Part shown: piece by piece, positions 25,666-33,513 of the stretch
Numbering within the stretch: position 1 is the first letter of the stretch
How the letters are laid out: each line of letters begins with the position of its first letter
NCBI GenBank assembly: GCA_002695005.1
Contig: NZNT01000019.1
Span: forward strand, 62,001-126,000
Reading direction: 5' to 3'
Length of the DNA: 64,000 bases
Source of the DNA: Maritimibacter sp.
GTDB lineage: Bacteria > Pseudomonadota > Alphaproteobacteria > Rhodobacterales > Rhodobacteraceae
Made by a program: the position numbers and the translations under genes
Notes under the pieces: generated by a model
Database searches by the model: none
What the model was told of the DNA's origin: nothing
Seen by the model: only the letters and a program-made list of their open reading frames with translations

Positions 25666-26544
25666 CTACACGAGCATGTTGCGCGGTTCCCCGATGAGGT
25701 CGGCGTAGCGGGCGAGGAAGCGCGCCGCGTCGGCGCCGTTTATCACGCGGTGGTCATAGGACAGGTCCAGCGGCACCATCGGGACGGGCCGCGGTGTGTC
25801 GCCGTCCCAGACGGTGACGGTTTCGGTGCGGGTGATGCCGAGGATGGCGACCTCTGGCGGGTTCACGATGGGGGAGAACGCGGTGCCGCCGATGCCGCCC
25901 AGATTGGTGATCGACATAGAGGCGCCGCCCATCTCGTCCGGGCCGACCTTGCGGGCATTGGCGCGGGTGGCGAGGTCGGTGATCTCGCCCGCGATCTGCC
26001 ACAGGCCCTTGCGGTCGGCGTCGCGGATGACCGGGACCATGAGCCCGTGGGGCGTGTCCACGGCGATCCCGATATGGACAAAATCCTTGAGGATCAGCGT
26101 ATCACCATCCGGTGTGAGCGAGGCGTTGAAGCGGGGGAAGGCACGCAGGCACCGGGCAAGCGCCGCGACGTGGAAGGCAAGCGCGGTGAGTTTGACGCCA
26201 CGAGATTGTGCCTCGGCCTTCCATGCCCCGCGCAGCGCTTCGATGGCGGTCACGTCGGCGCGGTCGTGGTGCGTGACAGCGGGGATGAGCGCCTGCGCGG
26301 CGGCGAGGTTCTTCGCGGCGACCTGCGCGAAGCGGCTCATCGGTTCCTCGGTGACGGGGCCGAACTGGCTGTGGTCCACGTCCCAGTAGGAGGTGTCGCC
26401 GGAGCTGGCAGAGGCATTGGTCGTGCCCGCGATGTCCTCGGGTGCGATGGTGGTGCGACCGAGTTTGCGCGCAAGGCTGTCGATGTCGACGCCTTTTTCG
26501 AGCGCGAGGCGGCGGGTGGAGGGGCTGGCGATGGTGTCCGACAT
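25666..26544 (-). CDS. 2-oxoacid dehydrogenase E2 catalytic subunit lacking a lipoyl domain
   Basis: The 292-residue protein starts with a peripheral-subunit-binding domain (PSTRRLALEKGVDIDSLARK, about residues 8-40) and continues as a full E2 acyltransferase core. Catalytic His265 lies in LSYDHRVINGADAARF, and ITNLGGIGGTAFSPIVNPP is the usual second motif. E2 cores move an acyl group from a lipoyl arm to CoA. No lipoyl domain (DKxxxE swinging arm) is encoded, so an acyl-carrying arm must come from another chain, most plausibly the double-lipoyl protein two genes upstream. It is the last gene of the leftward run, 10 bp after the aldehyde dehydrogenase. Confidence 0.88.
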   Translation of the reverse strand: MSDTIASPSTRRLALEKGVDIDSLARKLGRTTIAPEDIAGTTNASASSGDTSYWDVDHSQFGPVTEEPMSRFAQVAAKNLAAAQALIPAVTHHDRADVTAIEALRGAWKAEAQSRGVKLTALAFHVAALARCLRAFPRFNASLTPDGDTLILKDFVHIGIAVDTPHGLMVPVIRDADRKGLWQIAGEITDLATRANARKVGPDEMGGASMSITNLGGIGGTAFSPIVNPPEVAILGITRTETVTVWDGDTPRPVPMVPLDLSYDHRVINGADAARFLARYADLIGEPRNMLV

Positions 26545-26554
26545 GTCCGCCCCC

Positions 26555-27979
26555 TTACCAGCTTGCCGAGATGTATTGGGTTTCCATGAACTCCAGCATC
26601 CCCTCGTGGCCGCCTTCGCGCCCGAGGCCGGATTGCTTGGTGCCGCCGAACGGGGCCGCCGGGTCGCTCACCAGCCCGCGGTTCAGCCCCACCATGCCGT
26701 AGTCGAGCCGTTCGCAGACCTGCAGCGCGCGTTTGAAGTCCTCGGAGAAGACATAGGCGACGAGACCGTATTCGGTGTCGTTGGCGCGCGCGATGGCCTC
26801 CTCCTGATCGGTGAAGGTCTGGATCGCGGCCACGGGGCCGAAGATCTCGTCATGGACGCAGGCGGCATCTGCGCTGACGTTCGACAGGACCGTGGGCGGG
26901 TAGAAGAACCCGGGACCGTCCGGGGTCGTGCCGCCACATTCGACCCTGGCGCCTTTGGCCACCGCATCGGCCACGAACTCCGCCACCTTGTCGCGGGTCG
27001 AGGCGTTGACGAGGGGGCCGACGTCCACGCTTGGATCGGTGCCGTCGCCCACCTTGAGCGCGGCCATGCGCTCGGTCAGACGGCGGGTGAACGCCTCGGC
27101 TATGTCTTCGTGGACGTAGATGCGGTTGGCGGCCGTGCAGGCCTCGCCCAGATTGCGCATCTTGGCGAGCATGGTGCCTTCGATCGCCGTGTCCATGTCG
27201 GCATCTTCGAACACGAGGACGGGGGCGTTGCCGCCCAGCTCCATCGCCGGTTTCAGGATCTGGTCGGCGGCACTTTTCAGAAGGGTGCGCCCGACGCCGG
27301 TGGAGCCGGTGAAGCTCACCACCCGCACGCGCGGGTCGTGCAGCATGTGATCGACCAGCGCCCCGGTGCGGCGCGACGGGAGGACGTTGACCAGCCCCTT
27401 GGGCACGCCCGCCTCTTCGAGCAGCGGCATGAGGGCGAGCATGGTCAGCGGGGTTTCCGAGGCGGGTTTGATGATCACGCCGCAGCCCGCGGCGAGCGCC
27501 GGGGCGATCTTGCGCGTGCCCATCGCCGCCGGGTAGTTCCACGGTGTCACCAGCACGGCGAGGCCCGCGGGCTTGTGCTGCACCATGATCCGCGCGCCCG
27601 AGGCGGGGGCGTGGGTGATCATCCCGTCCGCGCGCACCGCTTCCTCGGCGAACCAGCGGAAGAACTCGGCGGCATAGGTGGCTTCGCCCCGCGCATCCAC
27701 GCCCGCCTTGCCGTTTTCCAGCGTGATGAGGGTGGCGAAGTGGTCGAGACGGGCGGTCATGAGCTCCCACGCGCGGCGCAGGACTTCGGAGCGCTCGCGC
27801 GGTGCGCGCGCGGCCCAGTCGGCCATCGCGGTCTCGGCAGCATCGAGCGCCGCGTCGGCATCGGGAATGTCGGCGGAGGCGACGGAGGCCAGCACCTCTT
27901 CCGTTGCCGGGTTGATGACGTCGAAACGGTCGGCGCCGGGGCGCCATTCGCCGTTGATGTAGAGATCGGTGCAGTCCAT
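26555..27979 (-). CDS. NAD(P)-dependent succinate-semialdehyde dehydrogenase-type enzyme
   Basis: The 474-residue protein has the full ALDH layout: YINGEWRPGADRFDVINPAT start, NAD site TPWNYPAAMGTRKIAPALAA, SFTGSTGVGR, base Glu in MELGGNAPV and nucleophile Cys in LGEACTAANRIYV. It resembles the GabD group acting on semialdehydes. It sits between the two E2-like genes, 10 and 16 bp away, within the TPP-dehydrogenase operon. Acetoin-type cleavage releases a free aldehyde next to an acyl-CoA, so an aldehyde dehydrogenase here makes sense (inference). GGAGG precedes the ATG at 27977-27979. Confidence 0.9.
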   Translation of the reverse strand: MDCTDLYINGEWRPGADRFDVINPATEEVLASVASADIPDADAALDAAETAMADWAARAPRERSEVLRRAWELMTARLDHFATLITLENGKAGVDARGEATYAAEFFRWFAEEAVRADGMITHAPASGARIMVQHKPAGLAVLVTPWNYPAAMGTRKIAPALAAGCGVIIKPASETPLTMLALMPLLEEAGVPKGLVNVLPSRRTGALVDHMLHDPRVRVVSFTGSTGVGRTLLKSAADQILKPAMELGGNAPVLVFEDADMDTAIEGTMLAKMRNLGEACTAANRIYVHEDIAEAFTRRLTERMAALKVGDGTDPSVDVGPLVNASTRDKVAEFVADAVAKGARVECGGTTPDGPGFFYPPTVLSNVSADAACVHDEIFGPVAAIQTFTDQEEAIARANDTEYGLVAYVFSEDFKRALQVCERLDYGMVGLNRGLVSDPAAPFGGTKQSGLGREGGHEGMLEFMETQYISASW

Positions 27980-27995
27980 GCGGGCCTCCGGTGGG

Positions 27996-29294
27996 TCAGA
28001 GCAGGTGGCGGAGCGGCTGCTCCACCCGGCCTGCGAACTCGGTGAGAAGTCGGATCGCGGTCTGCGCGTCCATTTGCGACGGGCTGCATTCCAGCGTGAT
28101 CGTGAGCCCGGCAGAGCCGCCGGTGAGGGTGACGACGGGCGTGTCCTCACCCCCCATCTCGACGGTGCGCAGGGGCGAGCCGCGCAGGTCGCGCAGGGTG
28201 AGCGCGGGGGCCGCGTCGCTCTCGGCCACCTGCGACAGGGCGCGGGCGGCGGGGCCGGCATAGGTGCGGCTCTGTCCGTGACGTTCCACCGCCACCGGCC
28301 CGGGGTCGGCGAGCGAGGCTGCGGCCAACCCGGCGAGGATCGCGTCGGCGTCGGTCAGCCCGTGCGCTTCGGCGGCCCAGGCCATGAAGCCGGGCAAGCC
28401 GTCCGTTGCGGTTTCGGCCACGAGGCGGCGGCTGGCGGTGGCCCCCTGCGGGGCCGGCGTGGCGTCAGGCAGGGTTTTCAACGTCTCGATGTCGCGCACG
28501 TGGAAAGGCTGGGGATAGCCCGCCTCGGCGAGCCGCGACAGGTCGAGCCCCTGTTCGAGCGCGAGCCGCCGGGCCTTGGGCGAGGCGAGGACGCGCCCGG
28601 TCGTCGACGGCACCGGCGGTGTGGGCGACGGCGGCTTTGCCTTGGGCGGCGCGGCGGGCGTGTCATCCCCTTTCGCCGGTTCCGGTGCGGCGGGGGGCGG
28701 GGCAGACGACGCTGCGCGGGACCGGGCGACGGGCGTGTCCGGGGCCTCAGCGGATATGATCGCGACCGCTTCGCCTACGGGGACGTCCTCGCCCGCTTCG
28801 GCCAATGTGGCGGCGAGGAAGCCGTCACGCCCCGCTTCGACCTCCATCGTGCTCTTGTCGGTCTCGACCTCGAACAGAACGTCGTCGGCCGCGACCGCGT
28901 CGCCGGGGGATTTCTGCCAGCTTACGAGCACGCCGGAATCCTGCGCCATGCCGAGCTGCGGCATCGTCACCGGGTGGCCCTCGGGCAGGTCGTCGGGGGC
29001 CGGTTCGGACCCGGCCTCCGTCGCGGGTGCGGCCGGTGCCGGGTCGTCGTCCTCGGCACTGTCGGAGATGCGCGCGATCACCGCGCCCACCGGCACATCC
29101 TCGCCCGCGCTTGCCGATACGCCGGTGAGGAAGCCGTCGGCCTGCGCCTCGACCTCCATCGTTGCCTTGTCGGTTTCGACCTCGAACAGCGCGTCACCCT
29201 TGGCGACCGCGTCGCCGGGGGACTTGAGCCATGACACGATCTTGCCTGCGTCCTGTGCCATGCCGAGTTGCGGCATCGTCACGTCATGCGGCAT
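27996..29294 (-). CDS. Double-lipoyl E2-like protein with degenerate catalytic domain
   Basis: The product has 432 residues. Two lipoyl domains (about residues 6-78 and 110-182) carry lipoylation lysines Lys43 and Lys147 in ETDKATME and ETDKSTME. A Pro/Ala-rich linker and a subunit-binding domain (SPKARRLALEQGLDLSRLAE) follow. The last 140 residues look like an E2 core in which the active-site DHR block is replaced by ECSPSQMDAQTA. It likely supplies the swinging arms to the separate catalytic E2 gene downstream, like an E3BP-style component (inference). It overlaps the E1-beta gene by 11 bp. A nearly identical MPQLGMAQD block starts both lipoyl domains, showing internal duplication. Confidence 0.85.
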   Translation of the reverse strand: MPHDVTMPQLGMAQDAGKIVSWLKSPGDAVAKGDALFEVETDKATMEVEAQADGFLTGVSASAGEDVPVGAVIARISDSAEDDDPAPAAPATEAGSEPAPDDLPEGHPVTMPQLGMAQDSGVLVSWQKSPGDAVAADDVLFEVETDKSTMEVEAGRDGFLAATLAEAGEDVPVGEAVAIISAEAPDTPVARSRAASSAPPPAAPEPAKGDDTPAAPPKAKPPSPTPPVPSTTGRVLASPKARRLALEQGLDLSRLAEAGYPQPFHVRDIETLKTLPDATPAPQGATASRRLVAETATDGLPGFMAWAAEAHGLTDADAILAGLAAASLADPGPVAVERHGQSRTYAGPAARALSQVAESDAAPALTLRDLRGSPLRTVEMGGEDTPVVTLTGGSAGLTITLECSPSQMDAQTAIRLLTEFAGRVEQPLRHLL

Positions 29295-30279
29295 GAATGA
29301 GCTCCCCGGCGCAGAGTTTGCGGGCGTTCTCGACCACACCCTCGGGCGTCGGCACCGTGATATCCTCGAGCGCGGGGCTGAAGGGCACCGGCACGTCCAT
29401 CGCGCCCATGCGCAGAACCGGCGCGTCGAGGTGGTAGAACGCCTTTTCGTTGAGGCGCGAGGCGATCTCGGCGGTGACGCCGTAGCTTTGATGCCCCTCG
29501 TCGATGACAATGGCGCGGGAGGTTTTCCTGACGCTCTCCAGCAGGGTCGCCTCGTCCAGCGGAACGATGGTGCGCGGGTCGATGACCTCGGCCTCGATCC
29601 CCTCATTGCTCAGGATTTCGGCGGCCTTCTCGGCCACCTGCACCATTGAGGACGTGGCGATGAGGGTGATGTCGGTTCCCTCGCGCTTCACGTTCGCCTC
29701 GCCGAAGGGGATGAGATATTCCTCCTCCGGCACCGGGGCCTTGTCCTGATACATCAGCTTGTCTTCGAAGATCACGACCGGGTTGTTGTCGCGGATCGCG
29801 GTCTTCATCAGCCCCTTGGCTTCATAGGCCGAGGACGGCATGGCGACTTTCAGCCCCGGAATGTGGGCCACGAGCGCCTGCAACGACTGGCTGTGCTGGG
29901 CCGCCGAGCGCCGGGTGGCCCCCATGTTGGTGCGCAGGACCATCGGCACCGACAGCTTGCCGCCCGACATGTAGTGCTGCTTGGCCGCCTGATTGCAGAG
30001 CTGATCCATCACGAGATAAATGAAGTCGCCGAACATCAGGTCGACCACGGGCCGCGCGCCGGTCATCGCGGCCCCGACGGCGAGGCCGACGAAGCCGGGC
30101 TCGGAGATCGGGGTGTCGAGCACACGCTCGGTGCCGAACTCCTCGACAAGGCCCGACAGCACCTTGAACGGCGTGCCGGCCTCCGCCACGTCCTCGCCAA
30201 GAATGAATACGGTCTCGTCGCGGCGCATTTCCTCGGCCAGGGCTTCATTGACGGCCTGGGACAGGGTGATCTCTCGCAT
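29284..30279 (-). CDS. TPP-dependent 2-oxoacid/acetoin-type dehydrogenase E1 beta subunit
   Basis: The 331-residue transketolase-like E1-beta protein starts MREITLSQAVNEALAEEM. Signature blocks include DTPISEPGFVGLAVGAAMTG, VDLMFGDFIYLVMDQLCNQA and VIDEGHQSYGVTAEIAS. With the E1-alpha subunit it decarboxylates a 2-oxoacid or cleaves an alpha-hydroxyketone and passes the acyl group to lipoyl-E2. It begins 13 bp after E1-alpha and overlaps the lipoyl protein by 11 bp, so all are translationally linked. No E3 dihydrolipoamide dehydrogenase is in the cluster; a housekeeping one would have to serve. Closest in style to acoB-like genes, but the substrate is unknown. Confidence 0.92.
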   Translation of the reverse strand: MREITLSQAVNEALAEEMRRDETVFILGEDVAEAGTPFKVLSGLVEEFGTERVLDTPISEPGFVGLAVGAAMTGARPVVDLMFGDFIYLVMDQLCNQAAKQHYMSGGKLSVPMVLRTNMGATRRSAAQHSQSLQALVAHIPGLKVAMPSSAYEAKGLMKTAIRDNNPVVIFEDKLMYQDKAPVPEEEYLIPFGEANVKREGTDITLIATSSMVQVAEKAAEILSNEGIEAEVIDPRTIVPLDEATLLESVRKTSRAIVIDEGHQSYGVTAEIASRLNEKAFYHLDAPVLRMGAMDVPVPFSPALEDITVPTPEGVVENARKLCAGELIHAA

Positions 30280-30291
30280 ATCGGGCTCTCC

Positions 30292-31275
30292 TCAGTCCGC
30301 GTAAACGTGCATGTCGACCTCGGACACGTCCGGATAGGGCGCGGCCTCGGCATAGGCGACCGCCTCGGCGGCGTCCTTTTCGATCTCGGCATTCATCGCC
30401 TCGATGTCGTCCTCCGACGCGATGCCCTGTTCGACGAGATAGGCGCGGAACCGGGTGATCGGGTCGCGGTTCTCGCGCCAGTCCTTTTCTTCGTCCTTGG
30501 CGCGGTAGTATTCGCGGTTGATGTCGCCGACGTGGTGGCCGTGGTAGCGGTAAGTCTCCAGCTCGATGAAGAACGGACCCTCGCCCTTGCGGCAGCGCGC
30601 GACGAGCTTTTGGGTCAGTTCGTTGACCGCGAGCACGTCCTGACCGTCGACCTTGTGCGCCTCGATCCCAAAAGCTTCGGCGCGGGCGGTGATAGAGCCG
30701 GCGGCGATTTCGTCGGTCCGAGTGTATTCGGAATAGCCATTGTTCTCGCAGGCATAGATAACCGGCAGGTTCCACAGCGCGGCCATGTTCATGACCTCGT
30801 ACCACAGGCCCTGTGCGGTGGCGCCGTCACCGAAGAAGCAGACGGTGACGTCGTCCTTGCCCTGCAACTTGGCCCTGAGCGCTGAGCCGGTGGCGATGCC
30901 CATCGAGCCGCCGACGATGGCGTTCGCGCCGAGGTTTCCGTGGCTCTGGTCCGCGATGTGCATCGAGCCGCCCTTGCCCCTGCAATAACCCTCTTCCTTG
31001 CCCAGAAGTTCGCAGAACATCTCCTTGAACTCCGCGCCCTTGGCGACGCAATGGCCGTGGCCGCGATGGGTGGACGTGATGCGGTCGTCATCGGTCAGAG
31101 CCTCGCAAATGCCCACGGCGACGGCTTCCTCGCCGGAATACATATGCGTCAGCCCCGGCATCTTGGCGGAGAGGTAAAGCTGGTTCGCGTTGTCCTCGAA
31201 CGTACGTATGCGCACCATCTGGCGATACATGCGCAGGTATTCCTCGGTATTGGTCTTTGCCTTGGCCTTGGCCAT
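30292..31275 (-). CDS. TPP-dependent dehydrogenase E1 alpha subunit
   Basis: The 327-residue protein has the E1-alpha motifs HMYSGEEAVAVGICEAL, STHRGHGHCVAKGA and the TPP-binding GDGATAQGLWYEVMNMAALW...ENN (GDG-N27-N type). It opens with MAKAKAKTNTEEYLRMYRQM. The start ATG at 31273-31275 has GGAGG on the minus strand. It pairs with the E1-beta gene 13 bp downstream. The lysine-rich N-terminal tail is cytoplasmic, not a signal. AcoA-like enzymes cleave acetoin; whether this one does is not shown by the sequence. Confidence 0.92.
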   Translation of the reverse strand: MAKAKAKTNTEEYLRMYRQMVRIRTFEDNANQLYLSAKMPGLTHMYSGEEAVAVGICEALTDDDRITSTHRGHGHCVAKGAEFKEMFCELLGKEEGYCRGKGGSMHIADQSHGNLGANAIVGGSMGIATGSALRAKLQGKDDVTVCFFGDGATAQGLWYEVMNMAALWNLPVIYACENNGYSEYTRTDEIAAGSITARAEAFGIEAHKVDGQDVLAVNELTQKLVARCRKGEGPFFIELETYRYHGHHVGDINREYYRAKDEEKDWRENRDPITRFRAYLVEQGIASEDDIEAMNAEIEKDAAEAVAYAEAAPYPDVSEVDMHVYAD

Positions 31276-31334
31276 AATGTCCTCCCGAAAGTGGGGCACC
31301 CGCCCGGCGCAGGGCCGGGCGGCGCCGTCACCGG

Positions 31335-32633
31335 TCAATAACGGTTCGCGATGGGCAGCTCTTCGGCGGGGAAGAGGCTGATGACCTCGACCCCGGTTTC
31401 CGTCACCACGACCTCCTCCTCGATCCGCGCGGCGGAGTAGCCGTCGGCGGCGGGGCAGTAGGTTTCGAGCGCGAAGACCATGCCGGTCTGGATCTCCATC
31501 GGGTGATCAAGCGACACGGCGCGGCTGATGATCGGGCGTTCATGCAGCGCGAGGCCGAGCCCGTGGCCAAACTGAAGCCCGAAGGCCGCGTCCTCGTTCG
31601 GGAACCCGAACTCCTCGGCCTTGGGCCAGAGCTTCGCCACCTGATCGGTCGTCACCCCCGGTTTGATCGCCTGAATCGACGCGTCGATCCATTCGCGCGC
31701 TTTCACATATGCGTCCTGCTGAGCGGGCGTCGAGCGGCCAATGTTGAACGTGCGGTAGTAGCAGGTCCGGTAGCCCTGATAGCTTTGCAGGATGTCGAAG
31801 AACGCCTGATCGCCCGGGCGGAAATAACGGTCAGTGAAGTTGTGGGGATGCGGGTTGCAGCGTTCGCCCGCGATGGCGTTGATCGCCTCCACGTCGTCCG
31901 ACCCCATCTCGTAGAGCATCTTGTTGGACAGGGCGACGATGTCATTCTCACGGATGCCCGGTTTCAGCTCCTCGTAGATCATGTGGTAGACGCCATCGAC
32001 CATCGACGCGGCTTGGGTGAGCAGCTGAATCTCGTCCCAGTTCTTGATCTCGCGCGCCGCCAGCATGATCTGCTGGCCGTCGACGATGTTGAGACCCTCC
32101 TCCTTAAGCGCGTGGAACATCGCGGTTTCGGCATAATCGACGCCCACCGGCATGTCGGCCATGCCCGCTTCACGGATCAGGCGCGCGATATCCTTGGCGT
32201 ATCTCTTCATCAGGCCGAACTCTGGCGGGATCGTGCCGCGCATGCCGACGACACCGGCAAGGCAGTGGTCCGGCTCCAGCCAGTCGGAATGCCGCTTGTG
32301 GTGCATCGCGGCCGAGCCGAAGTCCCAGACGTAGGGGCTGTCATCGCCCGTCAGCAGGCAGAAGCGGCACATCTTGTCTCGTTCCCACTCGCCGATCTTG
32401 GTGGCCGAGACATAGCGGATGTTGTTCACGTCAAAGAGCAGCAGCGTGCCCGCGTTCGAGGCCTGCAACGCCTGCCGGGTACGGGCGAGGCGGTAGCGGC
32501 GCAGCCGGTCGTGGTCGATCCGGCGCTCAAAGTCGACCGAGGTGTGACCCCAGGCCGGGATACGGTCACGCCATTCCCAGTTGGGTTCAAGATCGGCAGG
32601 CGTCAGAAGGTTCGGCATCAAGGCGCGTGACAT
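31335..32633 (-). CDS. M24-family (creatinase/DddP-fold) protein with an altered metal site
   Basis: The product has 432 residues. An N-terminal creatinase-like domain (LLLFDVNNIRYVSATKIGEW) is followed by a pita-bread domain. By spacing, the M24 metal ligands Asp, Asp, His, Glu, Glu correspond to Asp280, Cys291, His357 (FGHGLGL), Glu390 (FALETY) and Glu405 (RIEEEV). The second Asp is replaced by Cys, within GYRTCYYRTF where peptidases read GYxxDxTRT. Creatinase, a metal-free relative, also lacks these Asps. So a non-peptidase hydrolase or lyase is likely. The N-terminal domain resembles the DMSP lyase DddP, but this is not DddP. GGAGGAG precedes the start. Confidence 0.75.
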   Translation of the reverse strand: MSRALMPNLLTPADLEPNWEWRDRIPAWGHTSVDFERRIDHDRLRRYRLARTRQALQASNAGTLLLFDVNNIRYVSATKIGEWERDKMCRFCLLTGDDSPYVWDFGSAAMHHKRHSDWLEPDHCLAGVVGMRGTIPPEFGLMKRYAKDIARLIREAGMADMPVGVDYAETAMFHALKEEGLNIVDGQQIMLAAREIKNWDEIQLLTQAASMVDGVYHMIYEELKPGIRENDIVALSNKMLYEMGSDDVEAINAIAGERCNPHPHNFTDRYFRPGDQAFFDILQSYQGYRTCYYRTFNIGRSTPAQQDAYVKAREWIDASIQAIKPGVTTDQVAKLWPKAEEFGFPNEDAAFGLQFGHGLGLALHERPIISRAVSLDHPMEIQTGMVFALETYCPAADGYSAARIEEEVVVTETGVEVISLFPAEELPIANRY

Positions 32634-32693
32634 TGGGTTCTCCTCCGGGTCGTTTGGGCGACCCTCGTTGTGATGTCTTTTGAAATCAGGGCG

Positions 32694-33503
32694 TTACTGG
32701 ATGCACCAGCCGCCATCGATGTGGATCATCTGACCCGTCATGTAGTCGCTGTCGTCGCTCGCAAGGAACGAGGCGGTGCCGGTAATGTCTTCCGGGTAGG
32801 ACACGCGCTTGATCTGGAGCGCGTCGCGCACGATGTCTTCGTAGGCTTGGCCTTCTTTTTCCTTGAAGCCGATGTCCACGAGGTCTTTGTCGAGTTGCTC
32901 CCACAACGGCGTGACCACGACGCCGGGCGCATAGCCGTTCACGGTGATATTGTGCTCGGCCAGCCCGATGGCGCCGCAATGGGTGAGCGCGAGGCAGCCG
33001 TATTTCGAGGTGCAGTAAACGGTCACGTCCACCAGCGGCTTGCGCGAGGCAATGGAGCCGACGTTGATGAGCTTGTAGGGATGCCCTTCCATCGGTCCTT
33101 GCGCGATCATCTGGCGGGCGGTCTCCTGCATCCCCAGCCACATCGCCTTGGTGTTGACGTTCATGATCATGTCCCAGTTGTCTTCGTCGATATCCATGAA
33201 GAACCGGGGCTTGTTCAGGCCCGCGTTGAAGAGGCCGACATTGATGGAGCCGAACGCATCGACCGTCGCTGCGACGGCTGCCGCGTTGTCTTCGCGTTTG
33301 GTGACATCCATGCGGACCGCAACCGCCTTGCCGTTGCCTGCCGCGTTGATCTTGTCGGCGACTTCGCCCGCTGCGTCCTGGTCGAGATCGCCGATGCAGA
33401 CGTTGGCGCCCTGCGCCGCGAAGGCCTCTGCATTGGCCGCGCCCATGCCGCGGGCGGCGCCGGTGATCAGGATGTTTTTCCCGTTCAGGCGAGTTGGGTC
33501 CAT
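32694..33503 (-). CDS. SDR-family oxidoreductase A of the divergent locus
   Basis: The 269-residue protein has a classical short-chain dehydrogenase fold: ILITGAARGMGAANAEAF (NAD loop), FNAGLNKP (NAG motif), and a catalytic Ser-Tyr-Lys with VGSIASR and VYCTSKYG. It ends DYMTGQMIHIDGGWCIQ as usual. It is a clear paralogue of the SDR on the other side of the divergent promoter (shared NKP, EDNW, GMQE and WEQxD blocks). It starts 10 bp after the fusion regulator gene. It would oxidise an alcohol group of the imported substrate (inference). Confidence 0.9.
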   Translation of the reverse strand: MDPTRLNGKNILITGAARGMGAANAEAFAAQGANVCIGDLDQDAAGEVADKINAAGNGKAVAVRMDVTKREDNAAAVAATVDAFGSINVGLFNAGLNKPRFFMDIDEDNWDMIMNVNTKAMWLGMQETARQMIAQGPMEGHPYKLINVGSIASRKPLVDVTVYCTSKYGCLALTHCGAIGLAEHNITVNGYAPGVVVTPLWEQLDKDLVDIGFKEKEGQAYEDIVRDALQIKRVSYPEDITGTASFLASDDSDYMTGQMIHIDGGWCIQ

Positions 33504-33513
33504 GGTGTCCTCC

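Noticed and set aside
31335-32633. Reading the M24-fold protein as the DMSP lyase DddP
   Set aside because: The N-terminal domain is similar in style, but the second Asp ligand is Cys and the surrounding sequence differs from remembered DddP sequences.
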